In this document: positions 25,433-32,762 of the stretch, one piece after another
Layout: each line of letters starts with the position of its first letter
Numbering within the stretch: the stretch's first letter is position 1
NCBI GenBank assembly: GCA_040768665.1
Contig: JAXGMN010000011.1
Location: 248,001 to 312,000, forward strand
Origin: JABWBD01 sp040768665
GTDB lineage: Bacteria > Planctomycetota > Planctomycetia > Pirellulales > Thermoguttaceae
Direction of reading: 5' to 3'
DNA length: 64,000 bases
Program-made: the position numbers and the translations under genes
The notes under the pieces: generated by a model
Told to the model about the DNA's origin: nothing
What the model saw: the letters and a program-made list of their open reading frames with translations, nothing else
Databases searched by the model: none

Positions 25433-27219
25433 TAGGTTCCTTCCAAATAGAAGACCAGGTCGTCGAGTTCCGCCGTCGCATTGTCGATTTCCGACTCCGC
25501 CCGACGCTGGATCGCCCCGCGCAGCCGCTCGACCAGTCGCTGGATCTCCTCGACATCCTCGTCTGGGGCGTCGGGGGCAATTTTCTCCGCTTTGGCGATC
25601 GTTTGCTCGGCAAGCTGGATGGCGTCGCTCAAGTCGGCGGGAAGCTCGCCCGCGGCGGGCCGGTCGACGGGCACATCGCCGGCGGACTCGCCGGGAGCCT
25701 CCGCAGCCGTTTGGAAAACCGCGCGGAGCCGCTGCCGGGCATCGTCGCGGCCTTCGCGCCGGAATCGCGAGATCGCATTGTCGATCGTCAGGGCCTTTTC
25801 GAGCCCCGTTGCGCGCTCGGTCGCCGTCACCTTGAGAATTCCGTCCAGGTCAAGATCGAAGCGGACGAGGATTTCGTTGCCTTGCGCCGCCTCGGCCAGT
25901 CCCTCCAGGAAGAACTCGCCGACCAGGTCGTTGTGCCTCACGTCCGGCTCTTCGCCCTGAAAGACGCTGATTTGCGCCACATCCTGGTTGTCGTAGGAAG
26001 TGCCAAACATCTCCGAGCGGCTGGCGGGAAGCGGAGTGTTGCGCTCGATAATCGGCGCAAAGTGGTGCACCGACGCGTGCCCCATCAGCTCACCCAACGC
26101 TTGGATTCCCAAGGTATGCGGAGTGATATCGACCAGGACCGGCCCCACGTCGATCCCCGCGATCATCCCGCCCTGGACCGAGGCTCCCATCGCCACGCAC
26201 AGGTCGGGGTCGACCTCGCCGTGGACCGGTTGCCCCAGCCGCTCTTGCAGGAGGCGGTGGACCAGCGGAGTCCGGCTGGCGCCGCCGACGAGGATCACCT
26301 TGTCAACCTGTCTGGCGTTGAGTTTCGCGTCGGACAGGGCGTGGTTGAGATGGTCGAGCGTTTTCACCAGAAGCGGCTCGATGAGGGCCTCGTAATCATA
26401 GCGCTCGATTTCACGGCGGAGATGGAGCGGCTTGCCGTCTTTCTCCGCGATGAACTCCTCCTCGATCCGGGTGACCGCCTCGAAGGAGAGCCGCTTCTTG
26501 GCTTCCTCGACGGCCGCCAGCAATCGTGACCGGGCCACGGGCGACTGCCTCAGGTCGACTCCGTGCTCCTCGGCAAACCCGTCGCAGATCCAATCGAGGA
26601 GCAACTGGTCGAAATCGTCGCCGCCCAAGTGCGTATCACCATGGCTGGCAAGGACCTCGACGACCCCCAGCTCGATTTGCACGACCGAAACGTCGAACGT
26701 GCCGCCGCCCAGGTCGTAAACCAGCAGCCGTTCCATCTCTTCCGGGTTCGACTCGTACGTGAGCGACGCGGCCGTCGGTTCGTTGATGATCCGTACGACC
26801 TCGAGCCCGGCCAACTCGCCCGCCTCGCGAGTCGCCTCGCGCTGGTTTTCGTTGAAAAAGGCCGGCACCGTGATCACGGCCTTGCGGACCTCGTGGCCGA
26901 GCTCCTTTTCCGCCCGGTCTTTGAGTGTCCGCAGGATGATCGCCGAGATCTCCTGCGGGCTGTACTGCTGGTCGCCGAGCCGAATCTTGACATCTTCGCC
27001 CATCTTGCGCTTGATCGAACGGATCGTTCGGTCGGGGGCGAGGACGGCCTGGTTCCGCGCGGGAATGCCGACGAGCAGCCGCCCCTGGGGATCCAGCCCG
27101 ACGACGGATGGCAGAAGCGGTTGCCCCTCCTCCTTGAGCACCTCGACCTTGTCGTCGCGGATAACGGCAATCTCGCTGTTGGTGGTTCCCAGGTCGATTC
27201 CGACAATCGTCTCGGGCAT
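25432..27219 (-). CDS. dnaK: Hsp70 (DnaK-family) chaperone paralogue
   Basis: 595 residues. ATPase domain: VGIDLGTTNSEIAV (phosphate 1), INEPTAASLTY, VYDLGGGTFDVSVV (phosphate 2), and VGGASRTPLVHRLL (adenosine). The interdomain linker reads GPVLVDITPHTLGIQ in place of the DVLLLDVTPLSLGIE of true DnaK. A substrate-binding beta domain (NTPLPASRSEMFGTS...) and an acidic helical lid follow. The end lacks the EEVD-like tail. Divergence of the linker and the operon context make this a specialised Hsp70 rather than the housekeeping DnaK. A subfamily A palindrome lies between it and the GrpE-like gene upstream. Confidence 0.9.
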   Translation of the reverse strand: MPETIVGIDLGTTNSEIAVIRDDKVEVLKEEGQPLLPSVVGLDPQGRLLVGIPARNQAVLAPDRTIRSIKRKMGEDVKIRLGDQQYSPQEISAIILRTLKDRAEKELGHEVRKAVITVPAFFNENQREATREAGELAGLEVVRIINEPTAASLTYESNPEEMERLLVYDLGGGTFDVSVVQIELGVVEVLASHGDTHLGGDDFDQLLLDWICDGFAEEHGVDLRQSPVARSRLLAAVEEAKKRLSFEAVTRIEEEFIAEKDGKPLHLRREIERYDYEALIEPLLVKTLDHLNHALSDAKLNARQVDKVILVGGASRTPLVHRLLQERLGQPVHGEVDPDLCVAMGASVQGGMIAGIDVGPVLVDITPHTLGIQALGELMGHASVHHFAPIIERNTPLPASRSEMFGTSYDNQDVAQISVFQGEEPDVRHNDLVGEFFLEGLAEAAQGNEILVRFDLDLDGILKVTATERATGLEKALTIDNAISRFRREGRDDARQRLRAVFQTAAEAPGESAGDVPVDRPAAGELPADLSDAIQLAEQTIAKAEKIAPDAPDEDVEEIQRLVERLRGAIQRRAESEIDNATAELDDLVFYLEGT

Positions 27220-27246
27220 TATGTTCGCTCCTTCTCAATATTGGGA

Positions 27247-27343
27247 GCCAATCCGAAAACGGGGACAGGCACCCTGTATCTTGGATGATTCTTGTCTCCA
27301 ACCCAAAACACGGGGGAGCCGGTCCCCGTTTTCGGATCGGCCC
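27247..27343. repeat. 97-bp palindromic repeat, subfamily A, inside the Hsp70 operon
   Basis: Arms GCCAATCCGAAAACGGGGAC and GTCCCCGTTTTCGGATCGGC, with internal AGGCACC and GAGCCG. It begins 27 bp before the Hsp70 start and ends exactly at the stop codon of the GrpE-like gene (27344-27346). It is the only non-coupled junction in the operon. Confidence 0.9.
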
Positions 27344-28168
27344 TTACTTCCGTACCGCCTTGACTTCGGCGTAGCGAAGAACGTTGGCCTTCCAGAGATA
27401 TCCGGGACGGATTTCCTCGGCGACGGACCCGGGCGGGAACTCGGAGTGGTCGGTCACTTCGACTACCGTCATGCGGTTGGGATCCACCATCTCGCCTACG
27501 CACTCGATCCGTTCGATCCGGTTCTGTTCCAGCGCTCGCCGCAAGCGGTTTTGCACCAGTCCGTATCCTTCCAACAGCGACCCGAACACCTCGGCGTCGA
27601 CCCGCCGGATGTGCTCGGCGACCGAGTTGCGGGTGGCTCGGAACCATCGCCGCGCGAGCCAACGTCTCCACCACGGCTGCTCGGCGAACTGCTCGTCCAG
27701 TTCCTCCAGCAGCTCGTCCTGCAACTGCTCGCGAAACCGCTCGCGCGACGTGATGGCGGCCTGCTGCCCGCGCCGCAGGGCCTCGTCGAGCTCGGCCAAA
27801 GCCTCGGCCAGCGGGCGCGCGATCGCTTCGGCCGCAGCGAACTCCCTGGCCAGTGCCGACTGCCGCGCTTCAATCGCGCGGAGGGCGTCTACGGCCTGCT
27901 TCATCGACTCGACGGCCGAGCGTGTCTGCTCCTCCAGGTTCCGCGAGCTCTTGGTTTCGAGCTTGAGTTCGTGGCGGAGCGCCGTGAACTGCTCGGCCAG
28001 TTGGAACAGCCCGATCTCCGGGCTCGGTTCCAGTTCGCGGCGATCGGTTTCCCACTCCGGCTCTTGCGAATCTCCGCGATTGCCGGGAACGTCGCCCTCG
28101 GCGCGCGCTTCGTCGAGCCACTGCCGGAAACGCGTGAGAACGTCTTCGTAACCGGGCCAGTCGTTCAT
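27344..28168 (-). CDS. grpE: GrpE-like nucleotide exchange factor, diverged
   Basis: 274 residues from ATG 28168, longer than the usual about 190. The N-terminal region is acidic and then forms a long coiled coil (about 50-130). A short basic-aromatic stretch, QPWWRRWLARRWFRATRN, sits near the middle. The C-terminal beta domain has GrpE features: VGEMVDPNRMTVVEVTD, FPPGSVAEEIRPGYLWKANVLRYAEVKAV, matching the G-x-F-D-P and P-G-T-V-x-E-V-x-x-x-G-Y pattern. It should release ADP from its Hsp70. Start overlaps the J-like gene stop (ATGA). The Trp/Arg stretch could touch membranes; that is speculation. Confidence 0.8.
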   Translation of the reverse strand: MNDWPGYEDVLTRFRQWLDEARAEGDVPGNRGDSQEPEWETDRRELEPSPEIGLFQLAEQFTALRHELKLETKSSRNLEEQTRSAVESMKQAVDALRAIEARQSALAREFAAAEAIARPLAEALAELDEALRRGQQAAITSRERFREQLQDELLEELDEQFAEQPWWRRWLARRWFRATRNSVAEHIRRVDAEVFGSLLEGYGLVQNRLRRALEQNRIERIECVGEMVDPNRMTVVEVTDHSEFPPGSVAEEIRPGYLWKANVLRYAEVKAVRK

Positions 28169-28464
28169 CCTTGTCCCGCCAAGGAGAGAAGGGTCTGAGT
28201 CGGGATTCGGGCGCTGCGAAGGCGGGATTTGACATCTCGGATGACCGGATCCAGCGTCTCGTTCGACCGGACCGAAAACAGTTTCTGCTGCAGCCTCGCA
28301 ACAGGGTCCCGGAGCTGGTCGTAGGCATGCCGGATCCGGGCGAACCGCTCGGGGTCGCGGTCCGGGGGGAATTGTCGGACCAGCTCCAAATACCGCCGGC
28401 GGATTTCCTCTTCGCCGGCGTCGGTCGCCACGCCCAAAACTTCGATCGGATCGTCCATACTCAT
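28165..28464 (-). CDS. Degenerate J-domain protein (HPD replaced by PPD)
   Basis: 99 residues. Helix I (DPIEVLGVATDAGEEEI), helix II (RRRYLELVRQF), loop, and helix III (ERFARIRHAYDQLRDP) line up with a J domain. The loop reads F32-P33-P34-D35-R36-D37-P38: the invariant His of HPD is Pro. The C-terminal third (SVRSNETLDPVIRDVKSRLR) is helical with no zinc or glycine-rich region. HPD is needed for stimulation of Hsp70 ATPase in known J proteins, so this one may bind without stimulating, or use a different contact. It overlaps the TPR gene stop and the GrpE-like start by ATGA on both sides (GTG/other starts not needed). Confidence 0.8.
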   Translation of the reverse strand: MSMDDPIEVLGVATDAGEEEIRRRYLELVRQFPPDRDPERFARIRHAYDQLRDPVARLQQKLFSVRSNETLDPVIRDVKSRLRSARIPTQTLLSLAGQG

Positions 28465-31046
28465 TTCCGTCGGGTCTTCCTGGTTTTTTTCGTCTTTTTC
28501 GGCGATCGAAAGCCAAAGTGGGGGCCGCCGAGCCTCCGGGCTGCTTCCTCGGCGCTCGTGGCCGAAGCCATTCGCCGCATCACTTCCTCGGGGGGCACAT
28601 CGAACAAGTCGGCCATCTCGTTGATCATCGCGCGCGCGAATGCCGGCATCGCCTCGTAAGGAATCCCCGCAAGCTGCGAGATCGTCGCTTCGTAGTCTTC
28701 GTCGTCGAAATCGTCCTCGTCTTCATCCTCATCATCCTCATCGTCGTCATCGTCGAAAAAGCCGAGCATCGGCGACGACCGCTCGAGCCCCACCTCGTCC
28801 AAGAAGCTCAGCTTCCTCTTTGCCGTTTTCACCAGTTCCGCGTCGCGCGGGTTGCCGGAACGCTCGGCCATCGCCAGGCCGTTGGTGAGCCATCGATGGG
28901 CGAGCCGGCGGTCGCAGTCGTAGGGCCCCAGTGCGATCTCTTCGACAGCCGAGGTGATCAAGAAGTAAGGATCGTCCGGAAACTCTTCGCGGCCCTTTCG
29001 CAACCTGTCCATCAGGACTTTGTCGGCGGTCGCGTGGGCGACCTCCTCCTCGTCGCGAGCCCGCGCAAGGAATTCGCAAACGCGGCGCAAATCCTCCGCC
29101 TTCCACCGGACGCGCGACGACCGGGCCAGGTAGCTGACAACCTGCTTGGAGTGGGCCTTCCGCTTGGGATAGGTCGTCTCGCTGGCGAGGAACGCCAGCA
29201 TGATCCGGCTCATCTCGCCGGCGGCCGCACTCGAACACCGGCGTTTCATTGCGGCCTTCAAGTCGCGTTCGAATCCGGACAGGAATTCCTTGGGCAGTCG
29301 GTAGCGAATCGCCTCGACGACGAGCATGAGTAGCACCGGCGCTTCGTCCTGCGCGGCGCGCTTCGCCTGCTCGATAAGCTGTTGGGAGGCGTGCCGATTC
29401 CCGGCCTTGAGCTCCAGCACGGCCCGTCGCACGGGAATCGCGTAGTCGAGCACGTCGCCCGAGCGTGGCATTGAGGCCGCCGCGTCGAGCTCGCTTCGTC
29501 CCAGATCGAACTGCTCCTTGAGCGCGTAGACCCGGGCAGCGGCTACGTGGTTGATCCAGATTCGGCCGCGGATCTCCCGGTCCAACGGTTTCAGGTTCGC
29601 GGCGCGCTCGAGGAAAGGACGAGCCTTGAGCGGATCGCCTTGTTGCCGGCATTCGTCCGCCAGGGCGAGCAGGGCATCGGAATCGTCCGGGTGCTGCTCG
29701 AGCAGCCTTTCCAAGGTCCGCACCGCATTGCGGCGGCGGCCCGCATGCCGGTAAGCTTCGGCAAGCACTCGATACGCCGGAGCGTAATCGGGTGCGATCT
29801 TCGTCGCCGGCTCGAGATAGTCGATCGCCGTGGCGAGATCGTCTTCGTCCGGCGCCCGGGATTCCGTCCCGAAAACATCGTCCTGGGATGAAATCGCTTC
29901 GTCGACCCAGAGCATGCCAAGGTGCCAGCCGATCATCGCTCGTGCCAGCGATCGCTGCTCGGGCGGAATGTCGAGCACCTGATCCAAGCCGTTCAGATAA
30001 CAACGCCAGTGCTCATCGGCTTCCAACACCCCTTCTTCGTGCTCCAGGATCATCGCCTTTGCCCTGTGCCAGTGCGGGTCGATTGCCGGCGGGTCAAACC
30101 ACGACTTCAACTGGCTCAAGTCCGCGGCGTTTCCACGAAGGAGCAACGAGCGGTAGAGGAACGAACAGACGTTGCTCCAGAGAGCCGGATCGAGCCGCTG
30201 AAGGGCCGGCCGCAGGCGTCGGAGGACGGCGACTGTGTCCTTCCATTTCCCGGCCCCCACCGCCCGTTGCAGTTCGATGAGATCGCCGAGGACGGCATTA
30301 CCCAGCACCGCCTTCTCGGCCTTCAGGAAGTCGACACTTTGGAAATCGGACTGTTTGCCGCTGCCCGACTCGGCGAGCGCGCGAAGCGGCTTGGTAATCT
30401 GCACCGCGGCGCGTCCCGGTTCCAGCCGGTCCCATGCAGCCGCCATCGCTTCGTTATCACCACGGTAATAGGCAATCAGCCCACGAACGAAAAGCCGCCA
30501 ATCGCTGAAAGGGCTGTGGCGGCTGACGGACCTGAGCTTTTCGGAAGCCTCCTCGTCACGGCCCGCTTCAACCGCCTCCAGGGCCGCTCGCACAAGAAGT
30601 GCCCCTTCGCGGATCTCCGGAAGCGACCGCGGGGCCTCCTCCGGCCGAGCGACAGCCTGGTCGGCTGCCGTCTTCAGCACGGCCGGATCCGCAACGGCCG
30701 CGCCGCCGTCTCCGCCTGTGGCTCGATCGAGCATCCCGAGGGTGGCCAATACGGACGGGAGTTCCTGCCTCACGCTCGGCTCCGTCACTCCCATTTCCAG
30801 AAGATCGGCAGCCAAGGCGCGGGCCTGCTCGCGGAGACCATGCTGCTGCAGTTCGCGGACACGTGCCAGGGTGGCCACCTGGAGATAGTCGCGTGTGGCG
30901 TCGCTCGGCTCCAACCGGTGCGCCCTCCTCGCTTCTTTGACCGCTTCGCGAAAGTTTCGCCGCGAGTACTGTCGTTTTGCCTCATCCAGGGGGCTGCTGT
31001 CTGCTCGCAGAAGCTTGCCCCTGCGTTTCTTGCTCTTGGCACCCAT
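28461..31046 (-). CDS. Large TPR protein heading the Hsp70 operon
   Basis: 861 residues. The N-terminus is basic (MGAKSKKRRGKLLR). Many helical TPR-type repeats follow, clearest at about 340-480 (YAPAYRVLAEAYRHAGRRRNAVRTLERLLEQHPDDSDALLALADECRQQG). Near 765-785 is an uninterrupted Asp/Glu stretch, and the last 15 residues are Lys/Arg/Thr-rich (SPKKTKKTRKTRRK). No signal peptide or membrane helix. TPR proteins often dock Hsp70 or collect clients. It is coupled to the J-like gene by ATGA. I do not know a named family; the acidic run plus basic tail suggests binding to nucleic acid, ribosomes or basic clients. Confidence 0.78.
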   Translation of the reverse strand: MGAKSKKRRGKLLRADSSPLDEAKRQYSRRNFREAVKEARRAHRLEPSDATRDYLQVATLARVRELQQHGLREQARALAADLLEMGVTEPSVRQELPSVLATLGMLDRATGGDGGAAVADPAVLKTAADQAVARPEEAPRSLPEIREGALLVRAALEAVEAGRDEEASEKLRSVSRHSPFSDWRLFVRGLIAYYRGDNEAMAAAWDRLEPGRAAVQITKPLRALAESGSGKQSDFQSVDFLKAEKAVLGNAVLGDLIELQRAVGAGKWKDTVAVLRRLRPALQRLDPALWSNVCSFLYRSLLLRGNAADLSQLKSWFDPPAIDPHWHRAKAMILEHEEGVLEADEHWRCYLNGLDQVLDIPPEQRSLARAMIGWHLGMLWVDEAISSQDDVFGTESRAPDEDDLATAIDYLEPATKIAPDYAPAYRVLAEAYRHAGRRRNAVRTLERLLEQHPDDSDALLALADECRQQGDPLKARPFLERAANLKPLDREIRGRIWINHVAAARVYALKEQFDLGRSELDAAASMPRSGDVLDYAIPVRRAVLELKAGNRHASQQLIEQAKRAAQDEAPVLLMLVVEAIRYRLPKEFLSGFERDLKAAMKRRCSSAAAGEMSRIMLAFLASETTYPKRKAHSKQVVSYLARSSRVRWKAEDLRRVCEFLARARDEEEVAHATADKVLMDRLRKGREEFPDDPYFLITSAVEEIALGPYDCDRRLAHRWLTNGLAMAERSGNPRDAELVKTAKRKLSFLDEVGLERSSPMLGFFDDDDDEDDEDEDEDDFDDEDYEATISQLAGIPYEAMPAFARAMINEMADLFDVPPEEVMRRMASATSAEEAARRLGGPHFGFRSPKKTKKTRKTRRK

Positions 31047-31497
31047 GCCAATTTCCTAGTTCCAGAGCGTCGTGCAAAAAACGTCGGTCGATCAACATCC
31101 GCTTTGCTAACTGCAGCAAAGGAAGTATACCAATCCTAGCGAAGTTGGGCCCGATGCCTAGTGCGGGTCGGATGAAAAAGACAGGCACCGCAAGGAATCG
31201 TTGGTTAACGGGAGCGAGGATTCAAGGGTTTGCGGAACCAGTCCCCTTTTCATCGGCCCTGCGTACCCCGGGCCGACGCCGCGTATGATAGCTGAAGGTT
31301 GTTTGCCTCGCCAAGGGGTGCGGCAAGCAATAGCGAAGCGTCGATGGCACTTGAAGCACGCAGGTCCTCCGAACGAACGTGCATTGTCGCCGCGGAGGGC
31401 GAAACGCGGCCCGTCTTCCGGCTTTCCCTGCCACCCGCGTTGGCGGGCCCTATTGGGGCCATTAGAATAGTAATTCAGCCGCGGTCGCCGGGCTGCG
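31047..31497. other. 451-bp intergenic stretch with one palindromic repeat
   Basis: It lies upstream of the Hsp70 operon and downstream of the oxidoreductase gene. It contains the subfamily B element 31165-31260. A TATACT hexamer on the minus strand (31124-31129) could be a -10 box for the operon, but I see no -35 match. The rest shows no ORF with protein-like sequence. Confidence 0.6.
31165..31260. repeat. 96-bp palindromic repeat, subfamily B
   Basis: Left arm GGTCGGATGAAAAAG then ACAGGCACCGCAAG (three G's of the core GGGGAC are lost); right arm TTGCGGAACCAGTCCCCTTT then TCATCGGCCC. The middle has GTTAACGGGAGCGAGGATTC. It matches the copy at 62886-62982 in both arms and centre. Confidence 0.87.
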
Positions 31498-32745
31498 CTA
31501 TACCTTCAGCCCGCGCAGATCGGCCTCGAATTTCTTGTTTTCCTTGATCAGTTCGTCCATCGTCAGCCACGACTTGCGGGCCATGGCTTCGCGGCCGAGC
31601 ATTGCGGTCAGATGGCTGTCTACCGAACGATGCGCGGTAGCGTTGCCAAAGTCGCCCTCGGTGACACAGCGGTAGAACTCGGCAATATTGGCTTTCGCGC
31701 CGTCGGCATAGATGCCGCTGGATACGGCTCCCGCATAATGCTTGGGGCCGCCGCGGACGAAGACCTTGTCGGAGTAAGCGATGTGTGCCGTGGCCGTCAG
31801 GCCCATGAGGTCTGCGGCAAGGTTGTACATGACGGCGTTGTTCTGGAGAAGCTGCGTGGTGTGCGTCCAGCAGACGCCGTCCTGGAGTTCGAACACGACC
31901 CCGCCGCAGTCCGTGCGATCGCCGTGCGGATTCGGCCGGACGATGCGCGAGTAGCCGGTTGCGGCAGCGGCGCGTTGGCCGGTCACCCAGGTGACGCCGT
32001 CGATGATGTGGATGTCGTAGAGCAGCAGCAGATCACCGCTGAGGTTTACGTGCGAGTACCAGGCCCGCCGGAAGAGGTTTTCGATGGTCGGGCCGACCTC
32101 CGGATCCGGCAATGCGCCGCAGGTTCCGCCGGACCAGATGTGTGCCAGTCCGCCCAGGGCATCGTCGCAAACGCGGTTCTTGATCTCCTGGTTTGCCGGG
32201 TCGGTGGGCAACTGGTAGTCGACCAGAAGGCACAGTCTCTTCTCGGTAGCTTTCTTCGCCAGGGCTTGCATGGCAAAGACTCCCGGCACGTCGACGGCGA
32301 ACGGTTTGGCTACGTAAACGTGGCAGCCGGCGTCGATCGCCGCGGCAGTCTGCTCTGCATAGAAGTACGGGATGCATTCGAGAACCAGCGCCTCGATGCC
32401 GCTGTCGAGCGCTCGCTTGTAGCCGGAGAGGCCGCTGAATCGTCTGTCGGCCGGAACGCCCAGCTTCTCGCCCACGCGGTCGACGGTCTCCTGGAAGTAG
32501 TCGACCGCGGCGACGATCTCGTATCCGGGGTGCTGCTTGAACAGGCCGGCGATCCAACTTCCGCGGCTGCCGAGGCCGACGATTCCGATGCGAAGTTTCC
32601 GTTCGGCCGGCCCGCCGGAAGCCACTGCGGGACCCGCCTGTTGGGCGACTGCGGTGGACGCGGTTGCCAGGATGGGAACGGCGGCGGCCGCCGCGGCGGT
32701 CTGGCCAACGAATGTCCGGCGTGTCACCGATCGATCATTCGTCAT
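31498..32745 (-). CDS. Gfo/Idh/MocA family oxidoreductase, TAT-exported
   Basis: 415 residues from ATG 32745, preceded by AAAGGAG at 7 nt; an in-frame ATG at 32763 overlaps the previous stop and is an alternative. Twin-arginine signal SVTRRTFVGQTAAAAAAVP. The Rossmann part has RIGIVGLGSRGSWIAG and DAGCHVYVAKPFAVD (K-P dyad, with A for the usual E). The C-terminal half is the oxidoreductase beta sheet with WYSHVNLSGDLLLLYDIHIID. Planctomycetes have many exported members, thought to oxidise or rearrange sugars with a tightly bound NAD(P). It follows the beta-helix protein, so both may act on one carbohydrate. Confidence 0.88.
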   Translation of the reverse strand: MTNDRSVTRRTFVGQTAAAAAAVPILATASTAVAQQAGPAVASGGPAERKLRIGIVGLGSRGSWIAGLFKQHPGYEIVAAVDYFQETVDRVGEKLGVPADRRFSGLSGYKRALDSGIEALVLECIPYFYAEQTAAAIDAGCHVYVAKPFAVDVPGVFAMQALAKKATEKRLCLLVDYQLPTDPANQEIKNRVCDDALGGLAHIWSGGTCGALPDPEVGPTIENLFRRAWYSHVNLSGDLLLLYDIHIIDGVTWVTGQRAAAATGYSRIVRPNPHGDRTDCGGVVFELQDGVCWTHTTQLLQNNAVMYNLAADLMGLTATAHIAYSDKVFVRGGPKHYAGAVSSGIYADGAKANIAEFYRCVTEGDFGNATAHRSVDSHLTAMLGREAMARKSWLTMDELIKENKKFEADLRGLKV

Positions 32746-32762
32746 GGGGAGGGCTCCTTTCA

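Noticed and set aside
28680..28760. Asp/Glu-coding run in the TPR gene as a simple-sequence repeat or error
   Set aside because: Codons alternate (GAC, GAT, GAG, GAA) with no pure unit, so it is a real acidic stretch.
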